Assembly (NCBI GenBank): GCA_017893485.1
Contig: JACEHZ010000207.1
Span: 2,194,001-2,258,000, forward strand
Direction of reading: 5' to 3'
DNA from: Hemerocallis citrina
Lineage: Eukaryota > Streptophyta > Magnoliopsida > Asparagales > Asphodelaceae
DNA: 64,000 bases
Positions 22,004 to 32,232 of the stretch are shown one piece after another. A program made the position numbers and the translations under genes. Every line of letters starts with the position of its first letter. Position 1 is the stretch's first letter. The notes beneath the pieces were generated by a model, which saw only the letters and a list, made by a program, of their open reading frames with translations, made no database searches and was not told where the DNA came from.

Positions 22004-24342
22004 TTAGCACGAACCTTCGCCTTCGTCAGCATCACTCTCTACCGCGTTTGGAGCTTCTTCATTGCCCACCGATCCACTAAAAAAAGAAGGAAGAATGAGT
22101 TAGTACTGACCAAAAATAACAAAGTTTGAGTTGAATAAACAAATACAAAATGTCTGATATAATACCTTCCTAAATTTCTGGGGCAATTCCGTGAATCGTG
22201 ACCTACGACCCGAAGACATGTCCTGCAAAGTCTTGGCCTCTTTGTTTTTTGGCATTCTCTTACCGACTTCAACCGTTTCCCTTTAGGCCTACCCTTTGTG
22301 GTGCACTGTACAGGGTCACCTATATGTGCATGTGTATGTGCTTGTCCACCACTCTCAGGTTGGGCGCTACCTTCGTGTGGTGTGCTGTTCACTGGATCAA
22401 TCTCCGCAAAGCCTTCAATTCCCTTCAGCATGTGGTCGAGCATGTACTTGTATCCTCGCTCTGAAGAACAACCAAGATCGACCATATGTCTTGAGTGCAT
22501 ACTAAGTTCGCAATAACGCGATGCAAAATTGTCGCCCATATTATTGCCCACCGGTATACTGCTTCTCCTCATTTGATCCCTGGTCCATCGCCTACAAATA
22601 TATTGTTCAGGTAGTGCGGTGTGATCTGTGAACCGAATAACTGCAAGTAGATGTTTGCAGGGAATGCCTACGAAGTAGTACATGGAACAAGGGCATTTAG
22701 CAATTTTACTGATTTTACAATAAGAAATCACCCTCCCCGGTTCTGAATTTCCACAAACTGTTACAGAATAAGCTGCACTATCCGGTGTATCCATACTCGC
22801 AATTAAACTCACATTAAGTAATAAGCTTTTGACCACTTCTTGTTGAAATTTGTAGAAAATCTTCAAAGTGTATGTCCCTGCCATTTGTGACTCCAATGCC
22901 CACTCGGTCTTCAATTTTGGCCGCTCCTCGCGATTACGATGTGTTTCTTTAAGTTCATCGTGTCTTTGTTTTACTAAGAGTCGGTCAAAGATGATAGCAA
23001 ATTCATGTAGTGAGTACTTTTTATGAGTATGGTGCTTCAAGGATGAATGTAGCGATTCGCTACGTTGGGTACTCAGCATGCCCCCCCAAAATGAGTCTCT
23101 TGCGTACACCGAGGCCCATTTTTCACGGATCTCAAATTTTTCCTTCAACCATCTGTTATTTTCTAATTTGTACTGACAGATCAAATTTTTCCACTTCTGT
23201 TCGAATTCTGTTTTAAATTCCGCCGTATAAATAATAGTCTTTAAAGCATCCCTGAACTCATCAACGTTATTCGACATTCGAACTTCATGCGGTAGCTTAT
23301 CCAAAATATGCCAAATGCAATATCTATGTGACGTGATTGGGAAAACTTTGGAAATTGCAGAAGTTATCCCACGATCCTCATCTGTCACGATGTTGATCGG
23401 ATCACATGGCATTGCAGCACGCCACTTTTCAAAGAACCACTCAAATGAGGAAGCTGTCTCATTGGGGATGAACCCACAACCTAGGAATATTGATTGCCAA
23501 TGATGGTTGAATCCAACAAATGGTACGAACAACATCCCGTATCGGTTTGTGTTGTAGGTAGCGTCAAAGCAAAGAACATCCGCAAATACTTTGTAATTAT
23601 TTCTGGCGATACCGTCCACCCACACACAATGTGTCAATCGCCCTTCGGGGTCACATTGGTAGTCAAAATAGAATAAGGGATCGGTCGCCTTTTTCGATTC
23701 AAAAAACTCAAGTAGCATTTGTCCGTCGTGACCTTTTAAACCTTCCATCTCGTCTCTCTTGAAATTTCTTACATCGGTTTCGGTGAATCCAATTTTCTCA
23801 TTACCTCCACTTGCAGCTTCAAAGAATAGCATTTGTTTGCATACAGGGACATTAGCTTCGGTCATTTGACCAATTACATTTTTAACTGTCTTAGTCAATT
23901 CACGGTTTCGAGGTAGCAAGTGACGTCTACCGGGTGAAGTGAATTCGTGATTGTGTGCTTCATTTAACGAATAAATAATCCATGTATTACTTTGTGAACT
24001 ACTATGTGGGTTTATTTTCACACGGACAAAAGCTTTGCAACCCGTTCTAGAAGTTGTACCTCGTCTGGTTTCATTATAGCTATTCGGTGACTCCCCGGCT
24101 TTATTACAGACGTATGATTTATCCACTACATCGTTTCCCTTATATTTATTTCCACCCTTACGCATAGCGAATCCCGCACATTTGCAATATGATGAATAAA
24201 ATTTTTCCGCATCATCAAGGGTGGGAAATGTCATACCAATCTTCGGTTTTAGGTGCTCGTCAACATGAGGAAGATACTCGCCAAGTGGTTGTGCACGAAC
24301 AAATTTATCCCCGGCAACAGAACTTCCTTCGAAACTGTCCAT
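22004..24342 (-). CDS. Mutator-type (MURA/FAR1-like) transposase, two exons
   Basis: I use exons 24342-22166 and 22076-22004. The donor GGAAG|GTATTA and acceptor TTTTTTAG|TGGATC keep frame and end in an acidic tail (ESDADEGEGSC) of a 749-residue protein. Domains in order: FAR1/WRKY-GCM1-type DNA-binding region (about residues 36-135, with C, C, HNH spacing ending EAHNHEF); the MULE DDE transposase with D near 260 (CFDATYNTNRYG), D near 322 (TDEDRGITSAISKVFP, then HRYCIWHI) and E near 429 (STQRSESLHSSLK); a SWIM finger (CPCSMYYFVGIPCKH, 550-564); an AT-hook-like GRPKGKR; and a CCHC knuckle (CRTCLRVVGHDSRNC, 706-720). The Met at 24342 is preferred over the one 28 codons upstream because an acceptor lies just before it. 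No stop or frameshift was found. It is expected to bind the terminal repeats in the nucleus and cut the element. Confidence 0.93.
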
Positions 24343-24439
24343 ACCTAAGAAACGGTGAAGAGGAGAATAGTTAGGGGTACTAAACCGCTGTATTTGGTGT
24401 TTTTGTAACTGCGCAAGCCACCACAACTTGAAAAGGAGA

Positions 24440-26170
24440 AAAGTTTCGTACTATTTGGAGGTGGTTTGAAGTGTTTTGTAAACGGTCCGCACTTAGAAAT
24501 ATCTAATTCTCAAACTTAAAATGCGAGGAAATAGAGCAAAACCACACAAACGGCATACGAAAATTACAAAAATTTCCATCTAGGTGGAATTCACGTAGGG
24601 CAAGCCACCCGAACTTGTAGAAGGGAGTTTCGACTGACGGTTTGCAAGATACGACCGTATACCGCTTTATAATAGTTTTTTTCAACCGAAAGCGATACGC
24701 GGTTGTATCTCTCGAATCGGGAGTCGAAAATCACTTCTACAAGTTTGGGGGGCTTCTCATAGGGGACACCAACCTACCTGCAAAGTTTCGTATTTTTTGG
24801 GAGGGCGTTTGAAGGGTTTTCTAATCTACCCGCACTTAGAAATTTCTAAGTTTAAAACTTGTGGTGCGGGGAAGTTGAGAAAACTGCGCAACGGCACCCG
24901 AAAATTAAGAAACTTTTCGACTAGGCCGGATTCACGTAGGGCAAGTCACCCAAACTTGTAAAAACGAGTTTCGACTCACGGTTTGCGAGACATGGCCGTG
25001 TACCGGCTTTAGTTGTTTTTTTCCCAACCAAAACCGATACGCGGCCGTATCTCTCGGACCGTGAGTCGAAATTCACTACTACAACTTCGGTTCACTTCTC
25101 GTAGGTGACACCAACCAAATTGCAAAGTTTCGTATTTTTTGTAGGCCGTTTCAAGGGTTTTCTAAGCTACCCGCACTAAGAAAATTCTAAGTCTGAAACT
25201 TATAATGCGAGGAAGTTGAGAAAACCGCGCAAACGGCACCCGAAAATTTTAAAACTTTCCCAATTGGTCGGATTCACGTAGGGCAAGCAACCCGAACTTG
25301 TAGAAGCGAGTTTCGACTCACGGTTTGCGAGATACGACCGTATACCGCATTATAATAGTTGTTTTCAACCGAATGCGATACGCGACCGTATCTCTCGAAC
25401 CGTGAGTCGAAAAACACAACCCTCCAAGTTGGTTTGGGTTCCCTTAGGTGACACCAACCAATTCGCAAAGTTTCGTATTTTTGGGAGGCCGTTTGAAGGG
25501 TTTTCTAATCTACCCGCACTTAGAAAATTCTAAGTCTAAAACTTGTAGTGCGAGAAAGTTGAGAAAACCGCGCAAACGGTACCCGAAAATTATAAATCTT
25601 TCCGACTAGGTCGGATTCACGTAGGGCAAGCCACCCGAACTTGTAGAAGCGAGTTTCGACTCACGGTTCGGGAGATACGGCCGTGTACCGGCTTAAGTTG
25701 TTTTTTTCCAATCAAAACCGATACGCGGCCGTATCTCTCGAACCGTGAGTCGAAATTCACTTCTACAACTTCGGGTCACTTCTCGTACGTGTCACCAACC
25801 AAATCGCAAAGTTTCGTATTTTTTGGAGGCCATTTGGAGGGTTTTCTAATCTACAAAAACTTAAAGAATTCTAAGTCTGAAACTTATAATGCGAGGAAGT
25901 TGAGAAAACCGCACAAACGGCATCCGAAAATTTTAAAACTTTCAGAGTTGGTCAGGTTCACATAGGGCAAGCCACCCGAACTTGTAGAAGCGAGTTTCGA
26001 GTCACGGTTTGCGATATACGGCCGTGCACCGCAATACTTGGTTTTTTCCGACCGTAAGCAATACGCGGCCGTAACTCTCGAACCGTGAGTCGAAACTCGC
26101 TTCTACAAGTGGGTTTGGCTTGTACTACGTGAGACGAACCTACTGGGAAAGTTTCGTATTTTTTTACGGT
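24440..26170 (-). repeat. Six tandem ~345-bp units with internal palindrome (right)
   Basis: The same unit as in the left end, in inverted orientation. Copies of the CGTATTTTTTGGAGG-type motif lie near 24450, 24795, 25135, 25480, 25820 and 26160. Internal palindromes around GAGTTTCGACTCACGG are retained in most units but have diverged from each other and from the left array, unlike the outermost 450 bp. Confidence 0.88.
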
Positions 26171-26426
26171 CGTTTGCAGGGTTTTCAACCATAACCGCAC
26201 TGAAAAGTTTATAACTAATTTCGTATATACAATTCTAATTCTACTAGTTACTAATGCAAGCAACGTAATTCGGCAATTGAATATACTTAAGGTCAACCCG
26301 AATCTACATCCAAAATCTACTAACGCATTTAAATTTTTTCCCAATTTCTAAATTAATTACTACACACAAATTCAAAAAAAAATACAAATGTACATTATTG
26401 GGGTAAAGAAATAGTGTATACCTTAC

Positions 26427-26720
26427 GGAGTAGGTCGAAATCGAGCCAAGCAATGGGTTTTGGAAGAGAACTAGGGTTCCGATTTCGTTCCGAAGAGGGG
26501 AAGAGAAGCTAGGGTTTCGAACGTCGGAGTTAGGGGGTTTCAATCTTCGGAGTTGGGAGAGAAGATGGAGTTCTAGGGTTTGGATCGTCGGAGCTAGGGT
26601 TTTTTTAGGGGTTTTTTTTTTTTTTTTCCGTCGTTTGGGTCTGGGTTCGTCGAAGAGAGAAGAAGAGAGCGGAAGAAAGAAGACGAACTGTATGTCGACG
26701 AAAATGAAAAATATAGCCTT
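26427..26720 (-). promoter_or_regulatory. Proposed promoter/leader exon of the transposase gene in the right TIR
   Basis: Minus-strand counterpart of the left leader, ending CTACTCC|GTAAGG with the exon edge at 26427. The best acceptor is TTTCTTAG ending at 24345, two bases before the transposase ATG at 24342. This would give a leader intron of about 2.1 kb spanning the tandem array, against about 2.3 kb on the left. Confidence 0.5.
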
Positions 26721-26924
26721 AACCCGTTATTCCGAAGAACGGGTTAAGGCCAACTTTTTTTATTAAATTTTGCCTTAACCCGTTCTTGCCAACGACGGGT
26801 TAAGGCAAGATTTTATGAAAAAAAATCTGAACCGTTGGATCTTCGATCCAACGGTCCAGATCGAGGTTCGCACGGGTCCGTGCGAACCGACCCGTTCCGG
26901 CCCGTTTGCAACCGAACAACACCC

Positions 26925-26952
26925 ATATATATATATATATATATATATATAT
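26925..26952. repeat. (TA)n tract at the right end of the giant element
   Basis: About 27 bp of alternating AT, mirrored by about 24 bp of the same at 3629-3652. It is either the target microsatellite or target duplication fused with it. Confidence 0.85.
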
Positions 26953-27680
26953 GGAAACATGAACTTTTATTTACAACTTATTATTGTCATACTATTTGAT
27001 ATGGCTAAAGATAGGATTAAATTGGGACCATTCAAATCAGGCACGGATCTTAAAGCTTACAGGGGCAAAACGGTAATTTCACCTACAAAACGGGTCCGAA
27101 ATGAAAACCGGGTCTCCTCTCCAGGGCCCAATAACCCATAAACGGATCTGTTCAATTAGATACGGGTCCCAACCCGTTACGAGGCAGTTCAAAAGAATAT
27201 GGAGAAATCCTGATTCATCCTTATCCCTAGGAGGTGGTTCTAACCACTTCTGTTCATCCATACCGGGGAGTAGAGATTTGTTCTTATCTCAAAACAGATC
27301 CCCACGGCGACTATAAATACTCCCACCTCCTACCGTTACAAGGTGATCACTCTTTGCCAACCTAAAGCTCTTTCATATTCTTTTCTGAGTACTGACAAGA
27401 GCATCGGAGGGTTCATCACCGGATCAACCCCGGTGTTTCTAACTTTGTGCAGGTCAACGGCTGTAGCGAGAAGCCAGCCAAACAGCAGTGGAAGTGTCCA
27501 GGTTTGACCCATTCGATTCCATACGAACCCACAAATTTATCTGTTTGCCCCACACCGAAATCAGCGGTAACACTATTCAAATTGGAGCTACATAATTTTT
27601 GATTTACTATTTACAAGGCTTTTCATATGTTGTATCATTCTGAAGACGTGCCGTAGGCATGTGCCCACTGGAAAATCTAG
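26953..27680 (+). mobile_element. Helitron-like 3' part, split by a solo LTR
   Basis: 26953-26996 plus 27573-27680 together match, in reverse orientation, the 3' portion of the element at 3050-3200 (GGAAACATG, TTATTTACAACT, GAGCTACATAAT and TGTATCATTC blocks). It ends with a GACGTGCCGTAGGCATG stem, GTGCCCACTGG, AAAATCTAG and then T. The 5' end is not present next to the (TA)n tract. Confidence 0.55.
26997..27572 (+). mobile_element. Solo LTR (576 bp)
   Basis: Starts TGATATGGCTAAAG and ends GCGGTAACA, with CTATT directly before (26992-26996) and after (27573-27577). It interrupts an otherwise continuous Helitron-like sequence. A TATA box (CTATAAATACTCCC) near 27311 and a downstream transcript-like leader give + orientation. 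No gag or pol. The superfamily is uncertain. Confidence 0.9.
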
Positions 27681-29558
27681 TATAATTATAAATTCCGACG
27701 TTATTTGGCATCGAACCTAATACATACTTTATATTAATTATGCATGTACATTACACGTTTTGTTGGATTACAATGCACGTGTTTATTTGATGATAAACTC
27801 TTTCATTAAAATAGTTGAGATTTACATGATTGCTATATTTGTGCACTAAATAATAATCGCCATAATGAACGAGTTAGTTTTTAAGGAATATGGACAAAGA
27901 AGTATTCTTTAGAAAATGTCAAATAAGCAAATTAAATGGTTGTTGATGAATTTTAATCCAGAAGAAGGAAAAAAAAAACATTAAAGAGATATAGGGGTTT
28001 GGTGGTACAATTGACTAATAATTGAGTCATTATTTTGTGGTTTTTCACGCAGATCCTCAACAATACTAATTCCATGCTAGTGTCCCATTAATTGCTAAAT
28101 TTAATATTACTCCCCCAGTCAATTCCGAAAGGAACCGATTAGAGAATAAATTACAATATCATGCAAATTTTAGTGCGTTAAACATATTTTCTATAGAAAT
28201 TTCAACGTAGAGATCTTATTCACTCAAAATAAAATTTACCCTTGCAATCTTATTATTTTCTATATGATTCTACTTATGATATTTTCTCCAAAATCAGTTA
28301 AATAAATGAGAATTCACATAATATTATACTTGAGTCTCAAATTGATAAAGTTGATTGAGAAACAAATGTAGATTTAGCGCTTTGGGTGGAACTAAAATGG
28401 AATATCAAATGATCTTTGGAACTTGTGTGGAAAAAACTCTTGTCGTGGGAATCTTTCATTGAGTCATTGACTTTAGTACAAGATGGTAGTTGGTTTGCAC
28501 CGAGGCTTTCACGGCAAAATCCAATTAGATTACATAAAATTGACTTGACTTTAAGGTCAGACTGATAGATTTTCGTATCATTAAGAAATAGAATTACGAT
28601 TAAAATTCTGCTTGCTTGCATCAAGTTAGTGCAACAGTTATCAAAAAAATTCAAAAACATCCTCCATACACCAGAACATTTTATTAAGTTTTTCGGTGAC
28701 GACGACAGCAACATTTCATTTGAACTATAATAAACTTTTTGGTATTTTGATAATCATGAAAAGGATAAAAATATATATATTGACAATTCAATGATCTTTT
28801 GCGAATTTAGTGATTTATGTAAATGGGCCTAAAATCTGCCCAATAATTCGTAGATTCCACTAAACTATAACCAAGTCTCACCAATTTGCAGTTAACTATA
28901 TCTATATTTTTCTTTTATGGTTCGATATACTATATACGTAAACTTATTGTTGTTTACTGGTTCAATGCTAACGACTTCGATTTTTATCGGTCTAAGCACC
29001 CTCTCTCTTCCTTAGGGCTTAATTTTCTATAATTTTTAAAATAATTAAAATATACTTATTCAAAACAACTCTTTACATTTTCTCTATTTTATTTTATATT
29101 TTTTAAATAGGAGAATAGGATAATAGGTACACTAAATTATAAAATATAACATAACTAAACAATAGTCACAACCATGGGTACATTAGAAATAAATCATCAA
29201 AAAACAGAAAAAAATTGTCATGTGGTATCACGTGATACTTGAAATTGACGGAGATCTAAAAGAAATATAGATTGAGTACACCGAACTTCATAAAAATAAA
29301 AGGATAACAGTTACACGCAAATTGGTGAAACATGGGTATACTTTAGTGAAATTTACCAACAATAATTAACACGGACCATTATAAATTCAGTTTGGAGTGG
29401 TTTGATTGGTTGTGAAGTGTATCCAATTTAGAAGATTAATATTTGTAAAAGAAATCTTTATAATTGAGTTTTAAAAAGTGGTTTGTTTAGATGTAGTTTT
29501 ATAGAATAGAGATGAGAGAGAATTTTTTTAAAATAGTAGTCGGAAATTAATGTAGAGA
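27681..29558. other. Intergenic stretch, no gene seen
   Basis: AT-rich. The longest open frame (minus, near 28337-28714) shows no family signature or codon-like composition. No repeats with clear borders were found. Confidence 0.5.
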
Positions 29559-29566
29559 AGTATGTG

Positions 29567-29879
29567 TAGGGGTGTAAATGAACAGGACGGTCCGTCGTCC
29601 GTCTGAGTCCGGTTCGAGAAATGGCTCGACCGCAGACTGTCTGAACTGTTATACGAACCGAACATGAACAAATTATTAGGTCCGATATTTTACCGAGCTC
29701 GAACCGGACATACGTCCATTCGAGTATTATTGCGGTCCGATGCTTTACCGAACCGAGTCCGGACTATAAAAATTTTGTCCGACCTGGTCCGAATCGGACA
29801 TAAGCCCGTCCGAGTAGAATTTCAGTCCGAAATTGAACATATAGTTGTCTGGTTCCGTCCGGTCCAATTTACGGCCCTA
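29567..29879. mobile_element. hAT-type MITE (313 bp)
   Basis: Ends read TAGGGGTGTAAAT and, reversed, TAGGGCCGTAAAT. AGTATGTG flanks both sides (29559-29566 and 29880-29887), a perfect 8-bp duplication. The interior is rich in GGTCCG/CGGACC words typical of hAT MITEs with 'gggtgtaaatg' ends. No coding capacity. Confidence 0.92.
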
Positions 29880-29887
29880 AGTATGTG

Positions 29888-31092
29888 TAGTTATTTTATT
29901 GGATAATTTGAACCGAGATGATAGAGAAATAAATTTTAAATTCCGTGAACAATGCTCCCCTATTTTTTCCTCTTATTTTGGCTGAAAATCATTTAAGACA
30001 AAAAGTACTACAATATTGTTCTGCCGAAACTTAATTCAATATATTTTACTGCCAAACAAAAATGTGAACATTATTTTTTGTTCAGAAAATATTTTCTACA
30101 GTAATTTTTCTGCCAAACAAACAATTCAGTTGCTTTGGCAAACAACCAGCCGTTCTCCAAAAATAAACCGAGCCGGTTCTAGAATTTTTATATCGGTTCA
30201 CTAAACGGGACCGGTTCGAGTAGCCTAATTTTCACGCGTCACGGTAATGACACGTATCATTTTACGCGGAAATAACACCTCCAAACCCGTCCCTCTCTCT
30301 TCTTTCAAAATCCCGAATCCCGATGCTGTCAGAACTCGACTGAGAACTCAGAATAATTTGGTACGATTTATTCTCCTTCTTATCAAATTAAGGTTTCGAT
30401 TTCGAATAATATGCGCTGAATTATAGGCTTTAATTCTTCGCCAATCTGATCAAAAAAAAAAAAAAAATTCTTCGCCAATTAGGGTTTCATTCTTCAAATT
30501 GGTGGGTAATTGAGACTGATTTCTTCGAATTTTAGGGGTTTCTTCTCAAATTAGGGTCGGCTCTCCCTGTGGTGATGCTAGAATTAGGGTTTTGATTTTA
30601 GGATCATAAAATGTGGAATCTTTCTGAGAACAGCGTAAAAAGTTCAGATCTTTTTTTTCTAAATCAGGGTTTCTTTTTTGTAATAGCTGCAGAGTTAGGG
30701 GTTCTTTTTGAATACATGCAAAGTTATGGGTTTTGTCTGATAGGTTGCAGAGTCTTAAATGATGCCCACAGTAGCTTTTTACTATGATTAGTAATCATAC
30801 TGGATTTGTTTGTTACCTTTTTTGTTTATAATGGGAGAGTGGGGGTTATCATTTGTAGATAGCCTGTAATTTGTATACATTCAGTCAACTATCCAATTTC
30901 AACCGTTCATCCTTAAGTTAGAGTTATATTAAGCATTGACTTAGTCAACTATTGTTAGTTAGCATAATACCCTCAAAGTTCAAATTTATTTACGACATAA
31001 TTGTTTACAAAAATGTCACTTATATAAAATAAAAGTTTGTAACGCTAAGTAATTTGTAAAAAGTATTTAATAAGTAAAGAAAAATCTTATTA
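29888..31092 (+). other. Unique-looking stretch with a plant 5'-leader character
   Basis: From about 30240, CT-rich sequence is followed by several TTAGGGTTTC/AATTAGGGTTT words (30380-30610), as seen in plant 5' UTRs and first introns. No start codon with a convincing ORF follows before the Copia element. It could be the promoter and leader of a host gene whose body lies elsewhere or has been displaced. Low confidence. Confidence 0.3.
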
Positions 31093-31144
31093 TCTACTAT
31101 ATAAAAATATTAATTAAAGCGTGCATTGCACGTGCAGTTACTAG
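31093..31144 (+). mobile_element. 52-bp Helitron-like micro-element
   Basis: Begins A|TCTACTATATAAAAA, a canonical-looking Helitron 5' end. It continues to a GCGTGCATTGCACGTGC hairpin and finishes AGTTACTAG|T. Both ends and the A/T insertion site fit Helitron rules, but almost no body remains. Chance or an end-only derivative cannot be separated by eye. Confidence 0.45.
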
Positions 31145-31438
31145 TTGTTGATAATTTGCAAGGTGGGAAGGCGGGATCTCCATTCATTTATTGCATGCCT
31201 GCCTGTGGCGAAACCCCGCAACAAACGAACTCAATGGATCAAAAGTATGTAGCTGAAGAGTTCTGACAACAGGATCCAAAGCAACAAAAGATAATACCAC
31301 AGGAAAAACAGAATCTGCAATACTCTAATAATTACTGTGATATCACTGTGATGGTTTTACAGAAAATACTCAAATAATTAAGATTCATCCAATCCGTAAA
31401 TTGATATCTATAATCTAGTTAAATTTTTAGCAGATTTA
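31145..31438. other. Short unique stretch before the Copia element
   Basis: About 290 bp without a recognisable feature. A ~90-bp open stretch near 31163-31250 might be exon-like but matches nothing I know. Confidence 0.3.
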
Positions 31439-31706
31439 TGTTGGATATATTGGTATATTCTCTCTATATAAATAAAGCACGTGCATATGTGTAACACGTG
31501 TAATGAACGTACAATTGATTGGATATTGGAACGCGGGTCTATGGGCTTACAACCCGATACCCAAACCAGTATTTATCTATAAATACTGGCTTGTGATAGC
31601 AGTCTAGGTATTCCAATTTTGATACCTAGGGTGAATATCTCAAGCAACTTAGATCTAGAGATAAAACCCTAATTCCCAATTGCTAATTTCCTCACAGAAC
31701 TTAACA
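31439..31706 (+). repeat. 5' LTR of the Copia element
   Basis: 268 bp, starts TGTTGGATATATTGG, ends AACTTAACA. Contains TATATAAATAAAG as a likely promoter element near 31466 and a second TATAAATACTGG at about 31578. Confidence 0.95.
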
Positions 31707-32232
31707 ATCTTGAGATATTAATTAATTTTGTGAGATTAAATTGAGGGAAAATACCATCTTTCAATCCCGTCGGATTCCATCAGCAGCCGCGAGATCCAAT
31801 CGGAACCCTAACGCCGATCGGTTACCGTTCGTCGCTCACCAATCGCGCCGCCAGGTCCGTCGCTCGCCGGACTCATCGATCGCAGATCCGCTGCGAAGCC
31901 GACCGCCCGTCGCTTCGTTCGCACGTCGATCGCGTCGAAGCCCACTGGGTCGCACCGGTCCCGCTCTCTCCCTTCTCCGATCGCAGTCGCCGACTCCTTC
32001 TCTCTCTTCTTCGTTCTGTGTGAAGAAGAAGACATCTCTCTCTCTTCTTTGATCTGTGTGAAGAAGAAGACAGTAAAGATCTGGTATTTCTAAATCCCTA
32101 AAATTTGTGCAATTTATCTAATCCATCTATTCTGTTATTAGTTAGCAGATCATCTTCTCCCTATAAATTACTTGTGTAGTAATAATTCAGAATATACTCT
32201 CGAATTTAGGAAATCATAGTTTATTCCTTGAG

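Larger units (their letters stand above)
3653..26924. mobile_element. Giant (23.3 kb) Mutator-like element carrying transposase and PMD genes
   Basis: Both ends read GRGTGTTGTTCGGTTGC going inward, at 3653 and, reversed, at 26924. They are embedded in long inverted repeats (3653 to about 6380 and about 24430 to 26924). (TA)n tracts flank both ends, so a 9-bp TA-rich duplication of the kind Mutator elements make cannot be distinguished from the microsatellite. The element holds two spliced convergent genes, a PMD protein rightward from the left end and a MURA/FAR1-like transposase leftward from the right end. This parallels mudrB/mudrA of maize MuDR in layout only. The interior also has palindrome arrays, large hairpins and Helitron-like cargo. 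Both reading frames look intact after splicing, and the outer ends are almost identical, so it may be autonomous or recently mobile. Confidence 0.9.
24430..26924 (-). repeat. Right terminal inverted repeat of the giant element
   Basis: Reverse-complement partner of 3653-6380. It has the same order of parts read from the outside in: terminal motif, two AACCCGTT/AACGGGTT palindromes (26715-26800), a leader with repeated CCCTAG-type motifs, then six ~345-bp tandem units. The inner edge is about 90 bp from the transposase start codon, so this repeat supplies that gene's upstream region. Confidence 0.92.

Noticed and set aside
28337..28714. 125-aa minus ORF
   Set aside because: No family signature, no splice context, and AT-rich composition like its surroundings.
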